The notes: a model not told the origin generated them from the sequence alone. A DNA stretch of 64,000 bases from Bog-473 sp963770645 (GCA_963770645.1 CAVYQL010000003.1:744001-808000), one strand, 5' to 3'; numbered from the stretch's first letter, positions 43,811 through 53,313 are shown. Program-made: numbers and translations.

Positions 43811-45217
43811 TCAAGAATCCGCAGTCAAGGACGCCTGTTGCGCCGGAGTTAGGTGGGCGACGTTCTTGGGGTTGCAGTTCCAGATGGACTGAGTCGGCTG
43901 GGTGATCGCCTTGTCGTAGACGAACTTGTGGGGTTCGGCCTTGAGCAGGGCAAAACACGGTGAGGGCTGAGGGTCCGCGTTGGACATGGTCAACTGCGCC
44001 ACCGGTGCCTCAATGCCTCCCGCATCCCAGTTCTTTGTGGCGGCGGCGTGGCTGAGCACGCACGACACCGTCAGGTCGGCGCCGCATGCCGAGGCGGACT
44101 TCGCCCACAAGAGCCACGACTCCGCCCCCTCTTCGTCATCGAAGTCGACCGCGTCGCCCTTGGCATACGTGTGCATGATGTTGACCAGCTGCTCGGTGGA
44201 GGGGTTCTGCGAAGCCATTTCGAGTGGCCACCACGACGTCTCGACGTAGACCGGTGAGAGACCGGGGTTGTCGGCGACTCCGGTGGTGGTCGACGAATTG
44301 TAGAACTGGACTCCGAGGATGACGAAGGCCGGGTGGTAGCCGGCGGTGGTCATCGCCTGGAAGTAGGGCACGATGTTGTCGTCCAAGGACGGCCATAGAG
44401 CCTCGACGCCCTTGCTCTGGATCTCTTCGATATAGGGCGCCCAGTCGGTCACCGAAATAGGTGGCTCCTGGAAGTCGAGCACGTTCCACCCCTGGGCTTC
44501 GGCACCGTACTCGTCCTTGCGCTCGGCCTCGAGGACGGAGGGGGTGTTCTCCCCGCCCATACCCGCCTTCTTGACCGCCTGGGGGTAGGCCTTGGCCAGC
44601 GCACCGAACCAACCCGAAGTAATGGTATTGGTATTGCCGCCACTGGGGTCGACCTGATCGGAGGCGAGTTCAGAAGCGTCAGAGACGACGTAGCCACTGA
44701 TCTGGCCCAGTCCGCACTTCTCACGCACCGGGACCGAAGGCTGGTCGAGGGCCATGCCACCGCCGACCGCCATGAAGTCGCTCTGGCAGGACTGCACTGT
44801 CACCTGCGCAGCATTGAACAGGGCGGCGTCGCGGTTGTCGATGACGATCTTGCGGCCGTTGATGCCGCCCGAGGCGTTACACCAGTCCGCGAAGGCCTGA
44901 GCCTGCTGGGGAAACTCCGCCTCTAGTCCCGGCTCGATCGTGTTGGCGGCATCGTTGAACACGGCGATGTTGATGGTCTTGTCCCCCACCCCGCGCACCG
45001 AGGAGGCACCGCCCGGACCCGCTTCGCAGATCTTGCCCAGGCCGGGCCACACACCGTTAGTGGGAACGCTCGACGACAGCGCGCGACTGGACAATGTGGC
45101 CGCCCCCGTCGCCGCTGACGACAGGGAAACAAACATCGCAGCGAGAGTTACCGCCGCTACTGCTAGTGGCATCGCCTTCCGTCGCAGCTCAAAGTGGCCT
45201 TGCGGCAATCCCTTCAT
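43811..45217 (-). CDS. Orphan ABC substrate-binding protein, branched-chain amino acid type
   Basis: This 468-residue secreted binding protein is a close paralogue of 6870-8267, sharing KTINIAVFNDAAN, QAQAFADWCNASGGINGR, KCGLGQ, STEQLVN and SIWNCNPKNV. The signal peptide is KGLPQGHFELRRKAMP, followed by a hydrophobic core and ATGAATLSS. ATG 45217 is preferred, with GGGGGTGG close upstream; the frame is open another 12 codons. No permease or ATPase is adjacent, so it probably delivers a related ligand to the importer at 8354-12030, giving one transporter two ligand adaptors. It is convergent with the HSD4-like SDR. Confidence 0.85.
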   Translation of the reverse strand: MKGLPQGHFELRRKAMPLAVAAVTLAAMFVSLSSAATGAATLSSRALSSSVPTNGVWPGLGKICEAGPGGASSVRGVGDKTINIAVFNDAANTIEPGLEAEFPQQAQAFADWCNASGGINGRKIVIDNRDAALFNAAQVTVQSCQSDFMAVGGGMALDQPSVPVREKCGLGQISGYVVSDASELASDQVDPSGGNTNTITSGWFGALAKAYPQAVKKAGMGGENTPSVLEAERKDEYGAEAQGWNVLDFQEPPISVTDWAPYIEEIQSKGVEALWPSLDDNIVPYFQAMTTAGYHPAFVILGVQFYNSSTTTGVADNPGLSPVYVETSWWPLEMASQNPSTEQLVNIMHTYAKGDAVDFDDEEGAESWLLWAKSASACGADLTVSCVLSHAAATKNWDAGGIEAPVAQLTMSNADPQPSPCFALLKAEPHKFVYDKAITQPTQSIWNCNPKNVAHLTPAQQASLTADS

Positions 45218-45525
45218 ATCCACCCCCGAAAATGTAGTGATTCGGACATTCAATCAGGAGTTGGGCTCACGTGGGATTCGGCTCGAACCAGGAGAATCCG
45301 GCGAAGACCGAACGGCACCGCCACGCCGTCGCCACTCATGATCGTGCCCCTCACCGGGATACAACGGGCAGTAAGCGCAGATTCGCTCGCAATCTGGGAA
45401 CCGTCTTGCGACCTCGGCCGCGCATTGGGCAGGAGTCCGTGGCCACGTCCGCAGCGGACGTCGTCCATGACCTGTGCCACGACAAGTCCACGATACCTCG
45501 CGGCACCACGAAGATCGGATCCCTC
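45218..45525. other. Intergenic region, no gene seen
   Basis: This 308-bp stretch upstream of the orphan binding-protein gene must hold its promoter. I see no TA motif of the nine-site type and no recognisable gene. Confidence 0.45.
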
Positions 45526-46326
45526 TCAGATCACCTCTCCTTCCGCAACCGGTCGGGAAAGTTCGGCCAACAGGTCGAGGCTGACGTAGACCCGACCGGT
45601 ACGGTCCGGCTCACAGGCGCACAGGGCCATGACCGATTCCACCATGGTCTCCATCGGCTCCATCTGGTCAGGTCGCAGGAGCCCACCGACCAGTACCTCA
45701 GCCCCCTCGCTCAAGACGGCTGCCCTGGGCATGACTGCGTTTACACGGATGCCCGTGCCGTACAGAGAAGCGCCCATGGCGTTGGTGAGCCGGTTCAACG
45801 CGGCCTTGGTCGCTCCGTAGAGACCGATCTCGACGTTGACCTCGAACGGAGGACCGACGGCGACGTTCGCCGCGCTGCTGGTCACGTTCACGATCCATCC
45901 CTCACCGGCGTCGGCCAAATGCGGAACGAGTGCCTGCATGAGGTCCGCCGGAGCATGATAGTTGACCTCCATAGAGAGGCGGCGGTGCTTGAGACTGTAC
46001 GTCGCGGGCGATTGGTAGATGGCTGCCGCGGCATTGTTCACGAGGATCTCCACGTGCCCCAGACCCTCAAGAGCCTCTGGGACGACGCGAGCACGGTCAT
46101 CGCTGTCGCTCAAGTCGGTGCCGATGACGATGCATTTCGAACCGAGCCTGCGTATCCGCTCTGCCGTTTCGTTGAGGCTCCCGGGGATCTTGTCTCCCGG
46201 CTCCACGCTTCGAGCCACGATGGCGACGTCAGCACCTTCCGAAGCCAACTGGATGGCCACGGACCTGCCGATGCCGCGGCTCGCCCCTGTCACGATTGCG
46301 CACCGGCCAGCGAGTCGTTTCGTCAT
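45526..46326 (-). CDS. SDR family oxidoreductase
   Basis: This 266-residue short-chain dehydrogenase has CAIVTGASRGIGRSVAIQLA (cofactor), IVARSVEPG after beta-2, LVNNAAAAIYQSP, the catalytic Ser in VNVTSSAANVAVG and YGATKAALNRLT. The substrate-lid region is shorter than usual, and the C-terminal end (DRTGRVYVSLDLLAELSRP) lacks the standard VDGG. This resembles an actinobacterial SDR group that uses GRVYVS-like endings. ATG 46326 is chosen by GGAGG seven bases upstream. It lies on the same strand as the binding-protein gene but 308 bp away. Confidence 0.83.
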   Translation of the reverse strand: MTKRLAGRCAIVTGASRGIGRSVAIQLASEGADVAIVARSVEPGDKIPGSLNETAERIRRLGSKCIVIGTDLSDSDDRARVVPEALEGLGHVEILVNNAAAAIYQSPATYSLKHRRLSMEVNYHAPADLMQALVPHLADAGEGWIVNVTSSAANVAVGPPFEVNVEIGLYGATKAALNRLTNAMGASLYGTGIRVNAVMPRAAVLSEGAEVLVGGLLRPDQMEPMETMVESVMALCACEPDRTGRVYVSLDLLAELSRPVAEGEVI

Positions 46327-46460
46327 GATCGACCTCCGTGTTCTCCAGCCCAACACTCGTAGACCGTTCTCAGCCCTAGTCTCGTTGCGATACTGCATCG
46401 TCTGGGCATGGCCGCGCTGCTGCCAATCGTTTAATCGGGCTTCCCACATGGTGCGTGCCC

Positions 46461-46657
46461 CTACTTGTGATTCGAGGATATTGACCTGGCATCCTCATGC
46501 GCCCAGCGGTAGTCCCGCTTGCCCAAGGGCTGCCGCTCGATAGGTTCGACGAGACAGATTGCCCGTGGGATCTTGTAACCAGCGAGCATGCCACGAGCGT
46601 GTTCTTGCAGCCCCGTGAGACCGACGGAAAATCCAACTCCCGGCTCGACGATCGGCG
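46461..46657 (-). pseudogene. C-terminal remnant of an acyl-CoA synthetase
   Basis: Reading the minus strand gives YAPIVEPGVGFSVGLTG, then LQEHARGMLAGYKIPRAI and IERQPLGKRDYRWAHEDA before a stop at 46461. This is the last ~60 residues of an AMP-forming acyl-CoA synthetase, including the catalytic Lys region (PLGKRDYRWA), most like the end of the product of 4818-6395. A stop codon precedes it and no upstream adenylation domain exists, so the rest has been lost. It is a deletion scar at the border between the catabolic island and the adk region. Confidence 0.75.
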
Positions 46658-46798
46658 CATACCCTCAGCCCAAGGCTCGTTAAGTACTCCAGATCACGAG
46701 CCAATCTGGATAATCGCCGGCTTGCGCTCGGGATCACCGGATTGACCCAGATGGACGGCGATCACACTGGGGAGTTCGATCGCTCCGAAAACCGATCG

Positions 46799-47386
46799 TC
46801 AGATCATCTGAAGGCGGTCCACGGCTCCAGTGATGTCATCAAACACGGCCCCAGCCGTCTGCTCGCCATTGATGTCAAGGAGTATCCCGCGGCGGGCGTA
46901 GAAGTCAAGGAGTGGCTCGGTCTGAGTCTCGAACACCTTGAACCGGTGGGCGATCGTGTCCTCGTCGTCGTCCGTACGCTCCTCTCGGTCCCCGCGGGCG
47001 CGAAGCCGCTTCAGCAGTTCGTCATGACCAACTCGCAGATAGACGACGGCCTGAAGCTCGATATCTTTGATCTCCTGCGCCACCGAGTACGCCACCTCTG
47101 CTTGGCGTAGCGTCCGCGGGAATCCATCGAGCACGTAGCCACCGTTGGCGGCCGCTTCGAGAATAGGCCCAGACAACATGTCGAAGACCAGCTGATCTGG
47201 TACAAGATCACCGCGCCTGAGGTAGTCGGCTGCTTCCTTCCCGATCCTTGTGCCACGGGCCACCTCAGCTCGAAGCAACTCGCCACTGGACAACTGGGCG
47301 ATTCCGTAGTGAGCAGCCAGCTTCGTCGCCTGGGTGCCCTTTCCGGCACCGGGATACGCCACCAACAAGAGTCGCATTTTCGTCAC
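46799..47386 (-). CDS. adk: Adenylate kinase (short, LID-less actinobacterial type)
   Basis: This 195-residue P-loop NMP kinase interconverts ATP+AMP and 2 ADP. P-loop YPGAGKGTQATKLA, SSGELLRAEVARGTRIG (AMP site), VLDGFPRTLRQAE and RLRARGD-REERTDDDEDTI are seen, with a very short LID as in mycobacterial Adk. The GxPGxGK first Gly is Ala. The start is GTG 47386 or ATG 47377, with no strong ribosome-binding site. It is not in a ribosomal-protein operon as the housekeeping adk usually is, so it may be a second copy; the window cannot show that. The neighbours are a synthetase remnant and a tRNA fragment. Confidence 0.85.
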   Translation of the reverse strand: MTKMRLLLVAYPGAGKGTQATKLAAHYGIAQLSSGELLRAEVARGTRIGKEAADYLRRGDLVPDQLVFDMLSGPILEAAANGGYVLDGFPRTLRQAEVAYSVAQEIKDIELQAVVYLRVGHDELLKRLRARGDREERTDDDEDTIAHRFKVFETQTEPLLDFYARRGILLDINGEQTAGAVFDDITGAVDRLQMI

Positions 47387-47476
47387 ACTATTGGCGTCCG
47401 ATGAGGGCCCCCACCCACGAAGGAATGCTGTCGCGACTCATGGAGCCCGACGCGGGCATGGGGTGAAACACATACT

Positions 47477-47505
47477 CTGACCTGCTCCGATGGAGCGAAA
47501 GACGG
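47477..47505. repeat. 29-bp direct repeat, copy 1 (possible attachment-site scar)
   Basis: CTGACCTGCTCCGATGGAGC followed by GAAAGACGG; 26 of 29 bases match 54109-54137 in the same orientation. It overlaps the CCA end of the tRNA-Gly fragment. Confidence 0.5.
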
Positions 47506-47539
47506 AACTCGAATCCGCGACCCTCGTCTGGGCAAGGTG
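47491..47539 (-). pseudogene. tRNA-Gly (GCC) 3' fragment
   Basis: On the minus strand, CACCTTGCCCAGACGAGGG runs into a T-arm (GCGGATTCGAGTTCCGT) and an acceptor strand ending CTTTCGCTCCA. By eye it aligns without gaps to the anticodon-to-3' end of actinobacterial tRNA-Gly(GCC). The D-arm and 5' acceptor strand are absent, so it is not a functional tRNA. Such 3' tRNA fragments are left by integrase recombination at tRNA genes. Confidence 0.6.
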
Positions 47540-47703
47540 AGTGTTTTTGTCTTTGAGGTCCACGCTGGTCTCCCTCACGCCTGTCAACCCCTGAAGAAGA
47601 TCAGGGCAAGTCCGCACCTGCGGCCAGCAGTCCCCTCGGTGAGCGAACCAGCACCCTCTCAACCTGGGCGACTCTCCTCCGTCGGTTCTCCTGGCCTAGC
47701 AAC

Positions 47704-48591
47704 CTACGTAAGGGACGCTTCGAAGATGCCGGCAATCGAGTGCTCCAAGGTGGCGTCGAACTCCGCGTCGCTCTGATGGACCGACAGTCCCTCGGTGAGG
47801 GCCCGCGAAAAGCTAGCCACGACGCCATGATTCGCGGACAGGCGAAGGTCCGCCTCGCGCTGACCGTATCCACCGGACAACGCGAGGACTCGCAGGACGT
47901 TGGGGTGTCCCACGAGATCGGAGTAGAAGTCGTCGACATCGGGCAGGGACAGCTTCAAGATGACTTGACGATGTGGCGCGAGCTGACCCAGGTGCTCGGT
48001 GATGCTCTCTTTGAGGATCTCCTCCGCCTCAGCCTTCTCGGGGCTGTGGATGTCGACCTCGGGCTCGATGATCGGAACCAGTCCGGTGGCGATGATCTCG
48101 TTCGCCAGGTCGAACTGTTGGCCGACGACCGCCGTGATCCCCCGGTGATTGGCCAGCTTGATGAATGAGCGCATCTTGGTCCCGAACACGCCGTTTTGCG
48201 CTGCCCGGGACAGCAACGAGGCGAGCGTGGGGATCGGCTTCATGACCTGGACGCCGTCGTCCTCGCCGGCCAAACCCTTGTCCACCTTCAGGAAGGGAAC
48301 CACGCGCTTTACGTCCCAAAGGTACGAGACAGAGCTCTGTTCGCCGATGTCTCGATCCATGGTGTCTTCGAAAAGGATCGCGCCGAGGATCCGATCACCC
48401 CTGAAGCTGGGACTTGTGATGATCCGACTACGCATGGCGTGCATGAGGTCGAACATCTCGTCGTCGTCTGCGTACTGATCCTCGTCGATCCCATAGGCCT
48501 TCAAGGCGCTCGGGGTACTTCCACCGCTCTGATCCAACGCGGCAAAGAAACCCTGCCCAGATCGGACCTTCTTGAACTGATCATCGTTCAT
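47704..48591 (-). CDS. fda: Fructose-bisphosphate aldolase class I
   Basis: This 295-residue class I (Schiff-base) aldolase cleaves or forms fructose 1,6-bisphosphate. Characteristic segments are GFFAALDQSGGSTPSALKAYG at the start, MRSRIITSPSF, GAILFEDTMDR, PFLKVDKGL, KMRSF, IIEPEVDIHSPEKAEAE, and VILKLSLP with the Schiff-base Lys. The C-terminus (VLALSGGYGQREADLRL) binds phosphate. AGGGGGCTAC precedes the ATG. It is followed at some distance by transketolase on the same strand, giving a small sugar-phosphate (pentose phosphate/glycolysis) group unlike the catabolic island. This short group of class I enzymes is known from bacteria. Confidence 0.88.
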   Translation of the reverse strand: MNDDQFKKVRSGQGFFAALDQSGGSTPSALKAYGIDEDQYADDDEMFDLMHAMRSRIITSPSFRGDRILGAILFEDTMDRDIGEQSSVSYLWDVKRVVPFLKVDKGLAGEDDGVQVMKPIPTLASLLSRAAQNGVFGTKMRSFIKLANHRGITAVVGQQFDLANEIIATGLVPIIEPEVDIHSPEKAEAEEILKESITEHLGQLAPHRQVILKLSLPDVDDFYSDLVGHPNVLRVLALSGGYGQREADLRLSANHGVVASFSRALTEGLSVHQSDAEFDATLEHSIAGIFEASLT

Positions 48592-48821
48592 GTAGCCCCC
48601 TGGCGTGCTGAGCGGTCAGGCATGTCCACGAAGCACGGCTTGATCACGTTTGACCAGTTCGGTCGTGTTCGTCCAGGCGGTCGATTCGATGCTCTGGAGT
48701 TCTGATGGATGGACGAAAGAACGGACAATCTCGATGACCCCAGACGTTGGGACGACCTGGGTCCTCCCATCATGCGTGTCCTCATTCAATGACCCCTCAA
48801 ATCCTCTGCCACGGGCTACCC

Positions 48822-50714
48822 TCAGCCGTCGCGCACAAGCCCGCGCGCCGCGGCTGCGATGTGGTCGGCGTCTATGCCAGCCCACGCGATGAGCTCCGCG
48901 CCTGTGCCCGAGCCGGGCATGCCCCTGACCGCCAGATGCGCGATGTGGAGGCTTGTCCGCCCGTTCGACAACAGGCTTTCGGTGACGGCCGACCCCAGCC
49001 CGCCTTCAGGATGGTGGTCCTCCGCGACCACGATCCGTCCGGATGTGGCGGCCCCTGCTTCGGAGAGGGTGGCAGTGTCAATCGGCTTGACCGAGTAGCA
49101 GTCGACGACCCGAGCCTGGATCCCCTCGCGCCCGAGCAGATCTGCTGCCTTCAAACACTCGTGCAGCGTGACCCCGGCGCCCACGAGCGTGACCTCGTCG
49201 TTCCCGGAGGAGCGCAAGACCTTCGAGCCGCCGATGGCGAACTCCTCTCGCGCCTCGTAGAGGACGGGATAGGCGCCCCGAGTGGTACGGAGGTAGCTGA
49301 TCCCCGGGTTGCGTGCCATCGCCGCCACGAGCGCGGCGGCGCTCGTCGCGTCGCTCGGGTACAAGACGGTGGAGCCGTGAACCGTGCGTATCATCGCGAG
49401 GTCCTCGAGACCCATCTGCGAGGGCCCGTCCGCCCCTATCTCGACCCCGCAATGCGATCCCGACAGGCGCAGCTCGACGCCCGAAATGGCGCCCATGCGC
49501 ACGAAGTCGAACGCCCGGGTGAAGAAGGCCGCGAAAGTCGAAGCGAACGTCTTGTAGCCGCGCGCGCTCAGTCCCGTGGCGGCCGCGACCAACTGCTGCT
49601 CGGAGATGAACATCTCGAAGTACCGATCTGGGAACGCCTTCTTGAACTCGTCGGCGAAGGTCGAGTTGCTCACTTCGGCGTCCAACACGACGACGCGGGC
49701 GTCGGCCGCACCAAGGGCGACCAACGCGTCGCCGTAGGCCTTGCGGGTGGCGACCGATTCGCCGAGGTCGTAGCGCGGGAGATCGGCCGTGGCCACAAGG
49801 GGCGTGTCCGACGCGCTGGAATGGTCCGAAGCCTTCTCGGGAAGCGGGCCACGGACGATCAGGTGCCGCTCGCCCCCGAGCTCCTTGATGGCGCGCTCGG
49901 CCATGTCGGGCGGGAGCGGCTTGCCGTGCCAGCCCTCTTTGTTCTCGACCTCCGAAAATCCTCGGCCCTTGATCGTCTTGGCCACTATCACCGTGGGCCG
50001 GTCCCCCTTCGTGTTCTCTGCCTCGGCCAACGCGCCGTCGATGGCGGAGAGGTCGTGACCGTCGATCACGAGTGCCCGAGCGCCGAAGGCTTCGAAGCGC
50101 CGTTTGTAGTCGTCGACGTCCCAACCGAGGTCGGTCGGCCCGCGCTGCCCGAGCCGATTGATGTCCGCCATCACGACGAGGTTGGACAACTGGTAGTACG
50201 ACGCCTTGTCGATGGCTTCCCAGATCGAGCCCTCGGCGAGCTCGCTGTCGCCGCAGAGGACCCAGACCCGGAAGGGAAGCCGCTCGAGGTACTTTCCGGA
50301 CAACGCAATACCCACGCCGTCCGGCAGGCCCTGACCGAGAGAACCGGTTGCCACGTCCACCCAGGGCAGCACCGGGGTTGGATGTCCTTCGAGGCGCTGC
50401 CCGAAGCGGCGATAGCCGGTCATGAGCTCCTCGTCACTCACCACCCCGACTGCCTTGAAGAGCGAATAGAGCAGCGGTGAGGCGTGGCCCTTGGAAAAGA
50501 CAAGATGGTCGTTGGGCGCCCCGTGCGGGTCGTCCCAGTCGTAGCGCAGGTGACGCGCCGCCAGCACGGCGATCAGGTCGGCCGCCGACATGCTCGAGGT
50601 GGGGTGACCAGAGCCGGCGCTGGTCGAGGATCGGATCGAGTCGACCCGGAGTTGCGCGGCCAGTCCTGCGATGCTCTCGAGGCCGGTCGTCTCGGTCACG
50701 GTTTTGGGCGTCAT
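48822..50714 (-). CDS. tkt: Transketolase
   Basis: This 630-residue ThDP-dependent enzyme transfers two-carbon ketol units between sugar phosphates. The N-terminal half has SAGSGHPTSSMSAADLIA, SKGHASPLLYS, GSLGQGLPDGVGIAL and the ThDP/Mg motif CGDSELAEGSIWEAIDKASY...ADINRLGQ. The central PYR half has FISEQQLVAAATGLSARGYK and SGSHCGVEIGADGPSQMGLED. The C-terminal domain has GAGVTLHECLKAADLL. It starts at an ATG with AGGGAG upstream. It resembles the archaeal/actinobacterial single-chain transketolases of ~620 residues. It is 230 bp from the aldolase on the same strand, suggesting a joint sugar-phosphate function. Confidence 0.9.
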   Translation of the reverse strand: MTPKTVTETTGLESIAGLAAQLRVDSIRSSTSAGSGHPTSSMSAADLIAVLAARHLRYDWDDPHGAPNDHLVFSKGHASPLLYSLFKAVGVVSDEELMTGYRRFGQRLEGHPTPVLPWVDVATGSLGQGLPDGVGIALSGKYLERLPFRVWVLCGDSELAEGSIWEAIDKASYYQLSNLVVMADINRLGQRGPTDLGWDVDDYKRRFEAFGARALVIDGHDLSAIDGALAEAENTKGDRPTVIVAKTIKGRGFSEVENKEGWHGKPLPPDMAERAIKELGGERHLIVRGPLPEKASDHSSASDTPLVATADLPRYDLGESVATRKAYGDALVALGAADARVVVLDAEVSNSTFADEFKKAFPDRYFEMFISEQQLVAAATGLSARGYKTFASTFAAFFTRAFDFVRMGAISGVELRLSGSHCGVEIGADGPSQMGLEDLAMIRTVHGSTVLYPSDATSAAALVAAMARNPGISYLRTTRGAYPVLYEAREEFAIGGSKVLRSSGNDEVTLVGAGVTLHECLKAADLLGREGIQARVVDCYSVKPIDTATLSEAGAATSGRIVVAEDHHPEGGLGSAVTESLLSNGRTSLHIAHLAVRGMPGSGTGAELIAWAGIDADHIAAAARGLVRDG

Positions 50715-50909
50715 GGCGGCTCCCTGGGATTGTCCTCTCTCCTACTCTAAATCGCCGCGCGTCGTCCGCTCCCGATCACCTTTGCGCTTTTGGTGCGGTG
50801 GTCCTGGAGGCCATCTCGCGAGGTGGCCTGCGCCGGCTCAGAGCAGCAGCGCAATGTGCTCGAGTGTCTGATGACGTCATCCTCTTTTCGCCGGAAGCCC
50901 CAACCAAGC

Positions 50910-51941
50910 TCAGGATGAGGCTGGGGTGCGCCACAAATCAATGTTGCTGTCAACGGCATAGCGGTCGATGTTGGCGATCTCTTCAGCGGAGAACTCCAGG
51001 TTTTCGAGGGCGACCAGGTTTTGCTCAAGCTGGGTGACGCTACTGGCTCCGATGAGCACGGAAGTGACTCGAGGGTCACGCAAAGCCCAGCCCATGGCCA
51101 TTTGCGCAAGGGACTGACGCCTCCCCACGGCGATCTCGTTGAGTGCCCGGATGCGGGCGAGGTTTTCGTCGTTGAGCATTCCCCGCGTGAGTGAAGAACC
51201 GTTGCGCGAGGCTCTGGAGCCTTGGGGGATCCCGTTGAGGTAGCGGTCGCTGAGAAGCCCCTGCGCGAGGACAGAGAACGCGATGCATCCGACTCCTTCG
51301 GCGCCAAGGACGTCGAGGAGGCGGTCTTCGATCCACCGGTTGAACATCGAATACGAGGGTTGGTGGATAAGTAGCGGAGTGCCGAGCTGGCGAAGGATGG
51401 TGACGGCTTCGGTGGTTCGCTGATCGGAGTAAGAGGAGATGCCGACGTAGAGGGCCTTACCTGAGATGACCGCGGTGTGGAGCGCGCCGAGGGATTCCTC
51501 GAGGGGGGTTTGGGGATCGAAATGGTGGTGGTAGAAGATGTCGACGTAGTCAAGCCCCAGGCGTTGCAGGCTCTGATCGAGACTGGCGACGAGATACTTC
51601 CGAGAGCCGAGATCGCCATATGGGCCCGGCCACATGTCCCAGCCGGCCTTGGTCGAGATAAGGAGCTCGTCGCGGTGGTCGCGGAGGTCTTCGTGGAGGA
51701 TCCGGCCGAAGTTGGTCTCGGCGCTGCCATATGGGGGGCCGTAGTTGTTGGCCAAGTCGAAATGGGTGATGCCCAGGTCGAAGGCTCGGCGCACGATCGC
51801 GCGCTGGGTGTCGAACGGCTGGTCGTCACCGAAGTTCTGCCACAGCCCAAGCGACACAACAGGCAAAAGGAGGCCGCTGCGCCCACAGCGGCGGTATGTC
51901 ATGGACCGGTAGCGATCTTCGGCAGGGTTGTAGCTGGTCAC
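50910..51941 (-). CDS. Aldo/keto reductase, YghZ/MgrA-like
   Basis: This 343-residue NADPH-dependent aldo/keto reductase has a barrel with catalytic Asp in FDLANNYGPPYGSAE (then Tyr), Lys in LLISTKAGWDMWPGPYGD and His in VDIFYHHHFDPQTPLEE. The C-terminal cofactor loop is TSVLIGASSVTQLEQN. The WDMWPGPYGDLGSRKYL stretch is characteristic of YghZ-type L-glyceraldehyde-3-phosphate/methylglyoxal reductases. The predicted role is detoxification of reactive aldehydes from triose phosphates, fitting its position beside transketolase and aldolase. The start is GTG 51941 with GGGAG upstream; ATG 51902 is an alternative. Confidence 0.87.
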   Translation of the reverse strand: MTSYNPAEDRYRSMTYRRCGRSGLLLPVVSLGLWQNFGDDQPFDTQRAIVRRAFDLGITHFDLANNYGPPYGSAETNFGRILHEDLRDHRDELLISTKAGWDMWPGPYGDLGSRKYLVASLDQSLQRLGLDYVDIFYHHHFDPQTPLEESLGALHTAVISGKALYVGISSYSDQRTTEAVTILRQLGTPLLIHQPSYSMFNRWIEDRLLDVLGAEGVGCIAFSVLAQGLLSDRYLNGIPQGSRASRNGSSLTRGMLNDENLARIRALNEIAVGRRQSLAQMAMGWALRDPRVTSVLIGASSVTQLEQNLVALENLEFSAEEIANIDRYAVDSNIDLWRTPASS

Positions 51942-51992
51942 GTCGCGGTTGCTCCCTTCTCCTTACTCGTGACGAATCTCTTCGAAGCGCCG

Positions 51993-52880
51993 CTACGGCT
52001 TACCTCTTTCTTCCTGAAGTGCCCTGACGACGACCGTGAGGTCGCGGTCGCCGAGCCCAAGATCGACGACCTCTTGCCACTCGTCGGCCAGGCACGCAAG
52101 CACCCGGAAGCGGTCATCGACGGCCGCCTCGAGAGCGAGGTGGACGTCCTTCAACGCGAGGGAGAGTGAGAACTGGACCGAAAAGTCGTCTTGGGCGATC
52201 CGTGGCAGCTTGGCGGCTTGCCATGGTGATACCAGCGGGTTGCCGTTCAAGGCGTTCTCCACAACCTCGGTCTGCAGTCCCAAGCGAGTGGCAAGCGCCA
52301 CCGACGTGTTGACAGCCTCCGCTGCTAACGCGAGCCACGCGTTGGCAACGAGCTTTAGCCGGGTCCCGGCCCCAACTGGACCCACCCAGATCGTTCGCTG
52401 GCCCAGTGCATCAAACAGAGGCTCCAGGCGCGGGCGAACCACGTCCGCGCCTGACGCAAAGATCGTCAGCTGACCTTGTTCGGCAGGGCCCTTGCTGCCC
52501 GACACCGGCGCATCGATGAGGGTCACGTCAGGACGCTCAGTATCCACGAGCGCTTTTACGCGCTCGATCCCTGCGACGCCGATCGTGCTCATCTGCACCC
52601 AGACGGCGCCGGGGGCGAGTGCAGCCACCATTCCCTGGTCCCGGGCGATCGACAACACGACCTCAGCATCCGTCACCATCGTGACAACAATGTCGGCTCG
52701 TCGCGCGGCATCGGCGAGTGTGTCAGCCACGTGCGCGCCGAGGTCGGTGAGGTCCCGGGTTGCCGCTGGGTCACGGTTCCAGACGATCGTCTCGATGCCG
52801 GCGCGCAAGGCACTGCTTGCCATCGCGTGTCCCATCGTGCCGATGCCCACAAAGGCGACGGGTTCTTTCGCTGGGGCCAT
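51993..52880 (-). CDS. Beta-hydroxyacid dehydrogenase (3-hydroxyisobutyrate dehydrogenase family)
   Basis: This 295-residue NAD(P)-dependent dehydrogenase has VAFVGIGTMGHAMASSALRAG (Rossmann), WNRDPAA (Arg suggests NADP), IDAPVSGSKGPAEQGQL (substrate loop), GAGTRLKLVANAWLALAAEA (catalytic Lys and Asn) and LALKDVHLALEAA at the C-terminus. ATG 52880 has GGGGGAG six bases upstream. Members reduce or oxidise 3-hydroxyisobutyrate, tartronate semialdehyde, succinic semialdehyde or similar. It is 51 bp upstream of the aldo/keto reductase gene on the same strand, so both may handle small aldehydes or hydroxyacids. It is an intact relative of the broken gene at 40732. Confidence 0.85.
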   Translation of the reverse strand: MAPAKEPVAFVGIGTMGHAMASSALRAGIETIVWNRDPAATRDLTDLGAHVADTLADAARRADIVVTMVTDAEVVLSIARDQGMVAALAPGAVWVQMSTIGVAGIERVKALVDTERPDVTLIDAPVSGSKGPAEQGQLTIFASGADVVRPRLEPLFDALGQRTIWVGPVGAGTRLKLVANAWLALAAEAVNTSVALATRLGLQTEVVENALNGNPLVSPWQAAKLPRIAQDDFSVQFSLSLALKDVHLALEAAVDDRFRVLACLADEWQEVVDLGLGDRDLTVVVRALQEERGKP

Positions 52881-53313
52881 AGGTTCTCCCCCTTCGGCCT
52901 GGGTCCATTCACAGACGCAGCAATGACCAGCATCGCGCTTCCCGCCTATCAACGCACCCCCTTGGACTTCGCTTCGTCCGCAGCAATGGGCTCGCGACGA
53001 CTACTCGCTGGCTCGGTCGTTTCGCGTCAGGCCGTGAGGGGGAGGATTGCGAACGGTGCCTGGCTCACGGCCACGGCCATTCCTGGCCAAGAAATATCTC
53101 AGGTCCTACCCTCTCATCCCCGGGTTTGGATGAGTCGGCAACCCCGCCGGGACGGTTCGAACTGATGACGCACATCCTTTCTCGGAGCGTTTTGAAAGTG
53201 CCACAGTACGTCTTGGACAATCCAAGGAGGGACTTCGCCTCACGCTGCGTCGGACCGTCGATTCCGGCCTGGTTGCGCGAGCGCCCACATTCGACTCACC
53301 AAAGGAGCCCGAC
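52881..53313. other. Intergenic region (433 bp), no gene seen
   Basis: It lies between the divergent dehydrogenase and DUF1275 genes and must contain both promoters. I found no clear palindrome, TA motif or small gene apart from the ribosome-binding site AAGGAG before 53314. Confidence 0.45.

Larger units (their letters stand above)
47387..47703. other. Intergenic region with tRNA fragment and 29-bp repeat
   Basis: This 317-bp gap between adk and the aldolase has no protein gene that I recognise. It contains a 49-nt tRNA-Gly 3' fragment and one copy of a 29-bp sequence repeated at 54109-54137. Confidence 0.5.
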
